In this document: positions 1-8,134 of the stretch, piece by piece
Numbering within the stretch: the first letter of the stretch is position 1
Layout: every line of letters starts with the position of its first letter
Assembly: GCF_014192335.1 (NCBI RefSeq)
Contig: NZ_JACHXU010000015.1
Coordinates: 1 to 64,000, forward strand
Source: Aporhodopirellula rubra
GTDB taxonomy: Bacteria; Planctomycetota; Planctomycetia; Pirellulales; Pirellulaceae
Length of the DNA: 64,000 nucleotides
Direction of reading: 5' to 3'
Program-made: the position numbers and the translations under genes
The notes under the pieces: generated by a model
Database searches by the model: none
What the model was told of the DNA's origin: nothing
The model's input: only the letters and a program-made list of their open reading frames with translations

Positions 1-45
1 TCAAAACGAACCGACAGAGCGTGATGAAACCCTCGGTAAATTCAA

Positions 46-594
46 CTATGTTCTACCAGCATGAAATCCCGAAGTTATTTCCGAACAGCTCCTAAAATAA
101 GGATTACGGGGTGCAGGCTTCGCCAATGGTGCGTTGAATCTGGCTGGCCCTTTCATTTGCGTCGTACTGGCAACGAGATGTTGCATAGACTGCTCTGGAT
201 CCACCCAAGGCCCACCACTACCGGCCCACCCCGGACCGGAGCCCAACGTCAATTCAATCCCGAGTCTTTCACATTCGTGAACGGCATGTGCAAAGAGTTC
301 TTGCCATTGGTCACTTAGAAAATCAACACTGCCACGCGGAACCCCAACGTTGACTTCCAGAAAAATGAGGTTGCCGATCCCAGCCTCCTTCATCGACTCC
401 AAGTCCGCTGTAATTCCCTTCCGATTGAGATGTCCATCCATGACGTACCAGTAAACACCAGGCCGAGCCGAGTCGGGTGGATTTTGGAACCGTTCAAACA
501 ACCCAACTGGATCCCCACAAACGGCCACCGGCCCGCAAAGAGACAACGTCGCCAGTAAAATGCAGAAAGTTAACAGGCTGATCAAACGCGACAT
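46..594 (-). pseudogene. N-terminal fragment of a GH106-type alpha-L-rhamnosidase
   Basis: The reading frame starts at ATG 594, behind GGGGAAATC, with a signal peptide (hydrophobic run SLLTFCILLATLSLCG, then GDPVG). The exported part has the usual start of glycoside hydrolase family 106: a GVYWYVMDGHLNRKGI segment, an NLIFLEVNVG strand and SGPGWAGSGGPW, followed by SMQHLV. GH106 enzymes remove terminal rhamnose and are normally around 1000 residues. Here recognisable similarity ends after PAPRNPYF near 85 and the frame stops after 182 codons. Neither other frame restores a long continuation to the window edge. I therefore read it as a truncated, probably dead gene. A signal-bearing short protein could still be made. 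The same strand just upstream carries a possible C-terminal remnant of another copy. Confidence 0.75.
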
Positions 595-728
595 GATTTC
601 CCCAACTAAAAGCGTGGTATGAGTATCCAAACGACAATGTAGTGCATGCTTTTCATTTGCGTTGTAGAAGGATCGCAATCGCGTAGCCTAGGCCACGATG
701 AAGTCGCAGCAAGACAACCTCTTTTCTA

Positions 729-905
729 CTAGGCAACCTTCACGGGCAACTGTTGTACTGGACGTTGTAGCATAGCAGGCAGGAGTGCATCCTCTTGCTT
801 CCATTGTCGCCAAGTGGTGAGAACCATTTGTTCACCTGGGATCAGCAATCCATCGGCGACAGGCCTCTCATATAAAGCGCATCTAGCGCAAACTGCATGA
901 GAATC
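729..905 (-). pseudogene. possible C-terminal remnant of a second GH106-like gene
   Basis: An open stretch of about 59 codons on the minus strand ends at TAG 731-729. Its last third reads TTWRQWKQEDALLPA followed by a short tail. This resembles the end of GH106 rhamnosidases, where a W-x-x-W-x-x-D-x-LLP segment precedes the C-terminus; I am recalling that family pattern, not matching it by search. There is no start codon, and the IS1182 element begins 26 bases upstream. The stretch lies upstream of the GH106 N-terminal fragment on the same strand, so the two pieces would come from two tandem genes rather than one split gene. The identification is tentative. Confidence 0.35.
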
Positions 906-930
906 AGCAAAAAGTCAACTGATTTCAGCT

Positions 931-2412
931 TAGCAGCCTGTTGATTTACGCCCAATCACCGGTCATCGACCAACGAACTTGGGCTTTGGATGAAATTGGT
1001 CCTGTTTGAGTTGAAGCGGACCAGCAATCGGTCGTTGATTCGATGATTTCGCTGTTATGGCGATCTAGGATACGGAAGAAGCTCCCAAAAGCCGACACGG
1101 CACGTGCGGCCAGCAACGCGGCGTGTCTTGGTTTGCCTGCTCCGATCAGCGAACGCATGATCCGGCCCAGATTATGAGCCATTGCCGCGCTCATGTATCG
1201 CTTCTTGACATCCTCTATTCCGCGAAGCCACGTTCGTCGTGAGCCGCCCGTCTCGCAAAGATGAGCGAACGTGCGTTCGACTCTTTCACTGCGTTTGCGT
1301 TGCAACTTGCGACCTCGCGCGCCCAACGTGTTGCGGCGATTACGTCGATACGACTCTTTGACTGGCTCAGGTTTGTTCTTCCACTTTCGCTTGCTCGATC
1401 GGTGCGGCTCCGGGATGTAGGTTCGCATGCCGGTCTTGTTCTGCAATCGGTCTAAACAGTCTTCGCTGTGGTACCCCTTGTCGGCAACCACTTCCTCGAT
1501 GTTGTGATCGCAATCCGTGGCGTCCACATTGGTTTTTGCTGTGTTAACGGTGTCTTCGATCGTGGCGGTGTCACCCGAGTCACCGTGATAGATCTCGGCG
1601 GCCACAATCACGTCGGTATCAAGATCGACGGCGTTTTCGGCTTTGTACTTTAAGTGAAAACGCCCGTCTTTCATCTTGCCAATCCGAGCATCAGGATCTG
1701 TTTCGCTCTTCCACTGCTCGTTGCTGACCTTCTTCTTGTCTTTGCGTGACTTGTCGAAGCGACGCAATTCATCGTCTGATGGATCGCTTTTGCCTGTCTC
1801 TTCTTCGTACAGCTTTTTCAGGTAGGCCCGCCAATCATCGCCGTTATCTTTGCGAACGATGCTCTTGAGTGATGCGTTGGCTTCGAGGTCCGTTGCGTCG
1901 ACGCCGATCGTCTTGCCTCGAAGCAGTCCGTTGTCACGGGTCGCTTGCAGGATCAGCTCAAAGGCAAACTGGTGGATCTCCATCGGCAGTCGTTCGCGGG
2001 TGAGCGACAGCGTGCTGTGATCGGGCGTGGATTCTCCGGGGCCGTAGCCAAGGAAGCGAGCCAGCGATCGGCTGTCGTCGCACCGCCACGCAATGCCTCG
2101 CTGGGAGGAGATGTCTTCGAAGTAGCCGATGAAGATCATGCGGAAATAGATGCCCGGTGGAAGGCATTTGCGTCCCATCTTCTGGTAGAACGGCTCGACG
2201 GCCAACTCCAGTTTGCCGTCGAAATCGATCTCGGCGAGTAACTGATTGAGCCGGTCGTAGAAAACGTTCCGCGGTCCGTTGCTGAGTTTATCGGCAGTGA
2301 CCCAGAACGTGTCCTGGCGTTCTCGCCTTCGCTTGCCAAGTGCCATCAATACCTCTCCAAAATGTGATGCATAGAAGATAGCGCGAGCGTGTTGAAAATC
2401 AACAGGCTGCTA
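931..2412 (-). mobile_element. IS1182-type insertion sequence
   Basis: The element is bounded by a perfect 17-bp inverted repeat, TAGCAGCCTGTTGATTT at 931-947 and its complement at 2396-2412. It contains one transposase gene on the minus strand. The flanks (AGCT on the left, GGGT on the right) show no convincing target duplication, although CTAG occurs at 2410-2413 across the right end. The perfect ends and intact reading frame suggest a recent or still active copy. It sits next to GH106 remnants and probably took part in their breakdown. Confidence 0.85.
946..2346 (-). CDS. IS1182-family DDE transposase
   Basis: This 466-residue transposase starts at ATG 2346 behind GGAGAGG. An N-terminal helical domain with the LPPGIYFRM segment and a GRPGE-like SLARFLGYGPGESTPDHST motif is typical of IS1182/IS5-like transposases. 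The catalytic triad can be placed: Asp in TIGVDATDLEAN, Asp in VVADKGYHS, and Glu in RSERVERTFAH. A lysine/aspartate-rich insertion (KSRKDKKKVSNEQ) lies between the first and second Asp. The gene fills the element, and its last codons overlap the left inverted repeat. Nothing in the frame is broken. Confidence 0.92.
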   Translation of the reverse strand: MALGKRRRERQDTFWVTADKLSNGPRNVFYDRLNQLLAEIDFDGKLELAVEPFYQKMGRKCLPPGIYFRMIFIGYFEDISSQRGIAWRCDDSRSLARFLGYGPGESTPDHSTLSLTRERLPMEIHQFAFELILQATRDNGLLRGKTIGVDATDLEANASLKSIVRKDNGDDWRAYLKKLYEEETGKSDPSDDELRRFDKSRKDKKKVSNEQWKSETDPDARIGKMKDGRFHLKYKAENAVDLDTDVIVAAEIYHGDSGDTATIEDTVNTAKTNVDATDCDHNIEEVVADKGYHSEDCLDRLQNKTGMRTYIPEPHRSSKRKWKNKPEPVKESYRRNRRNTLGARGRKLQRKRSERVERTFAHLCETGGSRRTWLRGIEDVKKRYMSAAMAHNLGRIMRSLIGAGKPRHAALLAARAVSAFGSFFRILDRHNSEIIESTTDCWSASTQTGPISSKAQVRWSMTGDWA

Positions 2413-2620
2413 GGGTCTCAGCGGCATCTAGAGCAGATGCGGCAATGAGTCGCAATGAGCCAGAATCACTATCAGCACAGTGACGTTCTGCTGATTTGAT
2501 TTGCCTAACCATCTCGGCCGCCCCTACAGCAAACGCACACTAAACTCTTTGTGTGCCTAGGACTTACGCCAAGTAGTCGAGGTTCCAGCCGGCGACTCGG
2601 CGACGCATCCACCTAGCTGC

Positions 2621-3721
2621 TTAGTCGTTTAATTCCGCGGACAAGGTCCGCTTCTTTACCCCTTCCATCGTTAACTGAATCGGCTTGATATTGCCATCTT
2701 CATCAAAGTACATGTATTCAATACAGGTCTCACGATGATTCCCGTTTTGCGTATTCAAAGGTCGACGGTGGTAAATCATGTACCACTCGTCTGTACCGGG
2801 AATATTTATAACAGAGTGATGCCCCGCCCCCCGTGCAACATTGGGATCCTGCTGAAGCACTTTACCGATCCGCTTAAATGGCCCCAGTGGCGAATCAGAT
2901 TTCGCATACGCAACACTGTAATCAGGACCACCCCAACCACCCTCTGACCACATCATGTAATAGACACCATTGCGTTTCAACACGAATGCCCCTTCGACAT
3001 ACGATTCCGGTGTAATCTCCTTGTATGTCTCACCATCTTCAAACGGCACGAGGCTGAGACAATCCTGGCTTAGTCTGACGACGTTACAATGCCGCCAGCC
3101 ACCGTAATACATGTAAATTTCACCATCATCATCACGAAACACAAATTGATCAATTGGCTGAGCTCCGTTCTGAAACGTGCTAACAAGCGGTTTACCTAAT
3201 GCATCTTGAAACGGGCCTCCTGGATGATCAGCGACTGCAACACCAATTCCCCCAAGTTCCTGATCACTCTGAATGTCGTTTGCACCGAAGAAAAGGTAGT
3301 ACTTGTCGTTGGCGTGAAAAATTGCTGGTGCCCAGATCGAATAGGCAGCCCACTTCACATTGGTAATATCCAAAATGCGAGAATGCTTTTCCCAGTTGAC
3401 CAAGTCATGCGAAGAGAATGCATCAAGGAAAGTCTGCTTGAGATATTGTGGATTGATCGTGTTCTTTTGCAATTTCACCTGCTGATCGGTTAGCTCAGAT
3501 GGCTTCGCTTCAATGCCGAAATCATCTGAAAAAGTGGGATACACCCAGTACTGATCAGCGAAGATTGCACCTTCGGGGTCAGCGTACCAACCTGTAAAAA
3601 TGGGATTCCCGGATTGCCCCTGCTGTTTCATTAGCGGCTTCGTCTCCTGAGCCAAAGCGACCACTGTCGTCGACAGCACGACACAAGAGAACAAAAGAAA
3701 GCTGAGAGATTGCATCTTCAT
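2621..3721 (-). CDS. Exported glycoside hydrolase family 43 protein
   Basis: A 366-residue protein with a signal peptide (FLLFSCVVLSTTVVALAQ). The GH43 five-bladed propeller signature is intact. Counting from the chosen ATG, the general base is Asp48 in GWYADPEGA, the pKa modulator is Asp191 in PIDQFVFRDDDG, and the general acid is Glu243 in YVEGAFV. GH43 enzymes are arabinofuranosidases, xylosidases or related exo-enzymes; the substrate cannot be read here. ATGs at 3730, 3721 and 3715 are all possible; 3721 gives a normal signal-peptide n-region. The open frame continues to 3820, but that part lies in the IS256-type element, whose left end is about 20 bases upstream, so the native promoter is probably displaced. 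Base composition looks more A/T-rich than the core genes further right. Confidence 0.85.
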   Translation of the reverse strand: MKMQSLSFLLFSCVVLSTTVVALAQETKPLMKQQGQSGNPIFTGWYADPEGAIFADQYWVYPTFSDDFGIEAKPSELTDQQVKLQKNTINPQYLKQTFLDAFSSHDLVNWEKHSRILDITNVKWAAYSIWAPAIFHANDKYYLFFGANDIQSDQELGGIGVAVADHPGGPFQDALGKPLVSTFQNGAQPIDQFVFRDDDGEIYMYYGGWRHCNVVRLSQDCLSLVPFEDGETYKEITPESYVEGAFVLKRNGVYYMMWSEGGWGGPDYSVAYAKSDSPLGPFKRIGKVLQQDPNVARGAGHHSVINIPGTDEWYMIYHRRPLNTQNGNHRETCIEYMYFDEDGNIKPIQLTMEGVKKRTLSAELND

Positions 3722-3853
3722 TGCTTGCATATCTTGATGGGTAGGGAAGTGTCCCAATAATTGTTGAAAGTTGAAAGATGGTCTCCCGAGGGGCAGAATC
3801 TGCCCTTCGCAACTTTTCAATATTCGTCGGCGGCAACCGACGGGGAGACCATC

Positions 3854-5092
3854 ATGAACGAAGCTAATCTTTTGGAATCACTGGGGCAAGTTTCTGCCTC
3901 GGAAACAGGGCAAGTCTTTCGCGACTTTTTGCGAGGTCACGTGCGTGAGATGATCTGTGAGGTCATGGCCGCGGAGGTGACCGAGTTGTGCGGCCCCAAG
4001 CATGATCCTTCGCCGAGCGATCACTATCGAGCTGGTTCAAGTTCAGGCCGTGTGCTCTACGAAGGCGAGCGTGAAGACGTCGTCCGCCCTCGAGTTCGTC
4101 AGAAGTCCGTTGATGGATCGAGCCACGAAGTCGAACTGACTACCTATCGCGTCGCCAAAGATCCTCAGCAGTTGCAGGCCCAGATCGTTCAGGCGATCGT
4201 CTCGGGCGTCAGTGCCCGCAGTGTCGAAGACATCAAGCCAAACTCTCCCGGTGTCAAAAGGTCAAATGTTTCGCGACTCTGGCAAGAAGCCGGAAGCAAG
4301 TTTGTGGAAGAGCTTCGAGGCAAGGATCTGAAGGCAACGAAGTGGTGCGTATTGATGCTCGACGGCATTCATTTGAGCAAGGATCAGACAGCCGTGGTAG
4401 CTCTGGGAATCGACAGCGAAGGCCGCAAACAGGTTTTGGATTTTGCACTTGGCAGCAGCGAAAGCCTGGAGGTTTCGCGTGAACTGATGAGCCGAATCGT
4501 TCGACGCGGGTTCACTTGCGAGCATCGCCTGTACGCAGTTCTCGATGGCAGTGATGCTCTTCGCGGGGCGGTCGTTGAGTTCTTTGCCGATGCCGTCATC
4601 CAGCGTTGTTTGGTTCACAAGGAACGCAATATCAAGGGCAAGCTTTCCAAACGCCACTGGGGCGAGCTGTCGCGTTTGTTCACGCGACTTCGCAGCGTCC
4701 AAGGAATCGAGGCCGCCGAGGAAGTATTCGGCGAGTTGAAATCACTTTTGGAGCCGATCAATGCGGAAGCTTACCGGAGCCTGCACGAAGCCGGTGGCGA
4801 CCTGCTGGCGCTTCATCGCTTGAACGTCCCCAACACGCTGCACCGAACTCTGCTGAGCACCAATGCGATCGAAAACTCATTTTTGAACACACGCCGCAAG
4901 CTTGGCCGCGTGACCCGCTTTCGAGCCGAAACGGATCAGGCCGCTCGTTGGCTTTCGTATGCGTTGCTCGAAGCCGAGAAGGGCTTCCGACGAATTTCCG
5001 GACATAGCAAAATGCCATTGCTCATCGCCGCATTGCAACGCCCCGAACAGGCATCCGGCGAATCGACTTCGCCTCCCATTTTCATCGCCTAG
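3854..5092 (+). CDS. IS256-family (Mutator-like) transposase
   Basis: 412 residues from ATG 3854, with GGGGAG ending 7 bases upstream. It has the layout of IS256/Transposase_mut enzymes: an N-terminal DNA-binding part, then the DDE core. Visible motifs are LMLDGIHL (first Asp), a VVALGIDSEGRKQVLDF strand, AVLDGSDALRGAVVEFF (second Asp), the C/H region IQRCLVHKERNI, and the helix STNAIENSFLNTRRK containing the catalytic Glu. The length and motif order are complete. The upstream in-frame extension to 3761 lies within the inverted-repeat leader and is unlikely to be translated. The stop codon sits exactly at the centre of a long palindrome. Confidence 0.92.
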   Translation: MNEANLLESLGQVSASETGQVFRDFLRGHVREMICEVMAAEVTELCGPKHDPSPSDHYRAGSSSGRVLYEGEREDVVRPRVRQKSVDGSSHEVELTTYRVAKDPQQLQAQIVQAIVSGVSARSVEDIKPNSPGVKRSNVSRLWQEAGSKFVEELRGKDLKATKWCVLMLDGIHLSKDQTAVVALGIDSEGRKQVLDFALGSSESLEVSRELMSRIVRRGFTCEHRLYAVLDGSDALRGAVVEFFADAVIQRCLVHKERNIKGKLSKRHWGELSRLFTRLRSVQGIEAAEEVFGELKSLLEPINAEAYRSLHEAGGDLLALHRLNVPNTLHRTLLSTNAIENSFLNTRRKLGRVTRFRAETDQAARWLSYALLEAEKGFRRISGHSKMPLLIAALQRPEQASGESTSPPIFIA

Positions 5093-5112
5093 GCGATGAA
5101 AATGGGAGGCGA
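5069..5112. repeat. 44-bp perfect palindrome across the transposase stop codon
   Basis: Two 22-base arms meet with no loop at 5090/5091, and the TAG stop (5090-5092) sits in the centre. No T-tract follows, so it is not a textbook terminator. It could block read-through, protect the end of the mRNA, or be part of the element's end. Confidence 0.85.
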
Positions 5113-5759
5113 GTCATTGAAGTTAAAAACCCGAAACCCTACGTTTTAATCAGAGAGGCCATCGAGAGTTTCAACAACAAATGGGACATCCCCATGGGTA
5201 GAGCGTGTTGCGCGCAGACCAAAATCTGCGACTAGCGTTGCGGGATCTTTGAATACATCGTTTCTCGCAGACCGAACCATCGTTGAATACTAAGAGCAAA
5301 CACCCAGACGAAAAAGTACACGTAGCAGAAACAAACAGCGGAAGGAGCAAGAGGGGACTCGCAACTCCCCACTTGCCATCTATCTTAAAAATCGCATTAG
5401 GTTTCTCATTGCCGCCTTTGCTTCACCCAATTTGCGTGAAAGCCGCGAACGTCTATCCTTCGAGTAACGACAATCTGCGGACGATGTTCGTTCCGCCAGA
5501 GCGGTGATGCACCGTCCCCCGTTAGCTTTCATGCCAATTCAACCTGGTTCCGTAACACGTGCAAAGACTTGCGACCAATCGTTTTGGCTTAAATTGCATC
5601 GAGGCGATCCAGTGAATCCCTTACCGCAACAAGTTTTCAGACCACCATCTGACTGAATCACCGACATGACATTTTCTCTAGAGACTCTGGGAACGGTTTG
5701 TCGTGGTGACGTTCGGGTCTCGTCTGTAACGCGAAACCTTTTTGGACAATCGAACCGTG
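5113..5759. other. Stretch without a convincing gene between IS256 and GH43
   Basis: About 650 bases. A minor open frame of 74 codons (5283-5507, TTG start) carries a hydrophobic stretch (ILKIALGFSLPPLLHPICV) that could be a damaged signal peptide. Another short frame (5143-5235) reads IREAIESFNNKWDIPMG before a stop. Both look like debris of genes cut by the insertion; neither could be assigned to a family. Confidence 0.4.
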
Positions 5760-7661
5760 ATGATGAGTACACTTGAGACCGCCTCCGTGTTGACCAAATG
5801 TGACTCCAACACACCTTGGTGGGGTCTCGTTGTGTCGAGCATTTTTTTTGCTTTCTCCATTCCCGCAGTCGCCACCGAGCCTTCCGTCTTAGGTTACGAG
5901 CGTCAGGGTCAAGATCCTGCGGACCTTTCGGGACGCCTGATAGTACCGATGGTTCATTCGCGAGCAGCGTTGCCCAGAACTTACACAGAGCAACCTCAAT
6001 CGAGCACTAACGAAGCAATGCGTCTGTACGGATCCAGTGTTTTGTTACAGCTCCCCCAACAGACCACCGAACGGGGAACGTTAGAAACACGTTTAGTGAT
6101 TCAAAACCAAAGGCGTTTGCAGGATGGCTCCGGAACCGAAACCGACCGCATGCAAGAGACGTACGTAAATCCGGTAATCGCTGGCGACATCCCAGACCCC
6201 ACAATCATACGCGTGGGGGAAATCTACTATGCCGCGGGAACGAGTTGCGACTTTGCCCCCCACTATCCTCTGTATGAATCATCCGACCTTATTAATTGGG
6301 AACGAATAGGATCAGTCTTCCGTGACACTCCTAATTGGGCGTCGGACGATTTCTGGGCGCCCGAGCTTTTTTACCGCGACGGGACATTCTATGTCTACTA
6401 CACCACAAAACGCAAAGACAACCGAATCGCCTGCATTGGAGTGGCAACGACAAAAGACATCCGACAAGGGTTTACCGATCATGGAATCATCATCGAATGG
6501 GGCGAAGAAGCAATTGATGCATTCGTTTTTGACGATGACGATGGAAAAAGATACATCACCTGGAAAGCCTATGGTTTAACTGACGGACGCCCGATTGAGA
6601 TACTTGGCTCAGAACTAAGCGAAGATGGGTTAAGCTTGCTTGGGGATGCGTTCACCTTGACAGACCACTCGCGTGGATGGCAGGGGGCGGGAGATGAGGG
6701 ACAATGTTTGGTAAAACACGAAGGTTATTATTATCTGTTCTATTCCATCGGTGGTTGCTGCGACAATCGATGCGATTACCGGGTTAAGGTTTCGCGATCA
6801 AAAAACCTGAAGTTCGGGTGGGAGCAATTACCAGATCCGATTCTTTCCGGTGGTAAAGAATGGAAATGCCCCGGACATGGCACCCTGGTAACAACGGCCG
6901 ACAATCGTCACTTCTACCTCTATCATGCTTATCACGCCACTGATTTCGAATTCATAGGTCGCCAAGGGATGCTTGATGAAGTTGAGTGGGATGCTGAAAC
7001 AGGATGGCCACATTTCAAGAACGGAAGCACGCCCTCCGCGAGGGCGGAACTCCCCTTTAAAAAAACAGAACAAAAGCGAGCAACCGTTTGGGAAGCTGAC
7101 TTTACCTCGGACAAGAACTTAGCTTTTTTAGAATGGGACACCAATCATTCCAAACCGTCCATTGAAGTAGCCAATGGCCAACTTCGCATCAAACCCTCCG
7201 ACAACGAAATCGCTTTTGTAGGACTGCGGCCAAGCACTGGCAACTATTCTGTTCAGGCGGAGGTTCTTCAAGGTGACGGAATGAGTGGAATCGGTCTCTA
7301 CAGTAATCAACAAAACTACTTGGCCCTGATGATCGACCGCGCCGAGCTGATCCTGGCACGAACAAAAGATGGCACAACACAAGTTTTATCAAAGCAAATC
7401 ATTGGGGACAGGAAGTCGCTGCTACTAAGGTACGAAGCAGTTGGTGGTCGCAATTGCCAGTTTTCCTGGTCGGAGAACGGGGCCGACTGGTCGCTAATCA
7501 ATGTCAATAACGGGAACCCTATTGATGCGAACTCCATCATTCAATGGGGTTCTTCTCCTCGTGCGGGACTGATGACAAAAACGCAGAACAATAGCATTCT
7601 CGCTTTTCAGTCGCTGAGAATTGAGTACGATTTCCGAGAGCAACCAGACCAGCGGGAATGA
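5760..7661 (+). CDS. Large GH43 glycosidase with C-terminal beta-sandwich-like domain
   Basis: 633 residues from ATG 5760 (ATG 5763 is equally possible). A hydrophobic segment (LVVSSIFFAFSIPAVAT) near residue 23 is probably a signal peptide, followed by about 100 residues of low-complexity linker. The GH43 domain runs from about residue 130 to 430 with Asp146 (GDIPDPTI), Asp253 (AIDAFVFDDDDG) and Glu313 (GDEGQCLV) as catalytic residues. The remaining 200 residues alternate short strands (FTSDKNLAFLEWDT, GIGLYSNQQNYLALMI, FSWSENGADWSLI) and look like the concanavalin-type sandwich often appended to GH43 xylosidases and arabinofuranosidases. It is probably exported and acts on arabinose- or xylose-containing glycans. 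The gene is A/T-richer than the core genes and stands alone after IS debris, which suggests acquisition. Confidence 0.85.
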   Translation: MMSTLETASVLTKCDSNTPWWGLVVSSIFFAFSIPAVATEPSVLGYERQGQDPADLSGRLIVPMVHSRAALPRTYTEQPQSSTNEAMRLYGSSVLLQLPQQTTERGTLETRLVIQNQRRLQDGSGTETDRMQETYVNPVIAGDIPDPTIIRVGEIYYAAGTSCDFAPHYPLYESSDLINWERIGSVFRDTPNWASDDFWAPELFYRDGTFYVYYTTKRKDNRIACIGVATTKDIRQGFTDHGIIIEWGEEAIDAFVFDDDDGKRYITWKAYGLTDGRPIEILGSELSEDGLSLLGDAFTLTDHSRGWQGAGDEGQCLVKHEGYYYLFYSIGGCCDNRCDYRVKVSRSKNLKFGWEQLPDPILSGGKEWKCPGHGTLVTTADNRHFYLYHAYHATDFEFIGRQGMLDEVEWDAETGWPHFKNGSTPSARAELPFKKTEQKRATVWEADFTSDKNLAFLEWDTNHSKPSIEVANGQLRIKPSDNEIAFVGLRPSTGNYSVQAEVLQGDGMSGIGLYSNQQNYLALMIDRAELILARTKDGTTQVLSKQIIGDRKSLLLRYEAVGGRNCQFSWSENGADWSLINVNNGNPIDANSIIQWGSSPRAGLMTKTQNNSILAFQSLRIEYDFREQPDQRE

Positions 7662-8134
7662 ACGGACATCGTTCCATGGCCCTCTTCAATACTCGCCAGT
7701 CGCTTTTTAGCCGCAAGAAACGTCGCATCAAGACTGCAGCGTGCGTGTTCTCAGCCGACCGATGACCACAGACATGGCAAGAATCCAAAGCAGGATAGGG
7801 ACATCTCAAACTCTCGCGTATCTATTACGCGTTCTTTCATTTCCCTTCGTTCACAAACGATTTGGTTGAGATTCAATTTGCTTTAGCGACAGCAAAATGG
7901 CATTGACCGAATCAGCCCGTGTCTGATGCACAGTGTGCTAACAATCGCTTGGTGGTAATTCGATGCTTCCAGACCTACCAACACGCTTATAAAAAGACCA
8001 TTTTTCCGGCGTGGTCTTTCGCTCGCGATTCAGGTTTTGATTGATGCGAAAATGCAGCTTATAAATGGAATGAGGAGGGCGAGTAGAATTTCACGGCGTT
8101 TAAATCACTAATTTAACTCGAGGCGTTGAAATCT
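7662..8134. other. Convergent intergenic stretch
   Basis: No supported gene in 473 bases between the end of the GH43 gene and the end of the minus-strand sigma-factor operon. The only recognisable element is the hairpin at 7991-8019. Confidence 0.6.
7991..8019 (-). terminator. Probable rho-independent terminator of the sigma-factor operon
   Basis: AAAGACCA (7993-8000) and TGGTCTTT (8012-8019) form an 8-bp stem with an 11-base loop. Read on the minus strand, the stem ends in a run of five T, about 115 bases after the stop codon at 8135. Confidence 0.6.

Larger units (their letters stand above)
3741..5142 (+). mobile_element. IS256-type insertion sequence (ends approximate)
   Basis: An IS256-type transposase gene is framed by non-coding ends. 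The exact borders are not clear: only a weak 6-bp terminal match (GTAGGG at 3741-3746, complement at 5137-5142) was found, and no convincing target duplication. Inside the left end lies an 11-bp inverted repeat (GATGGTCTCCC at 3777-3787, complement at 3843-3853) just ahead of the transposase start. The right end holds a 44-bp perfect palindrome through the stop codon. Treat the coordinates as a minimum estimate. Confidence 0.6.
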
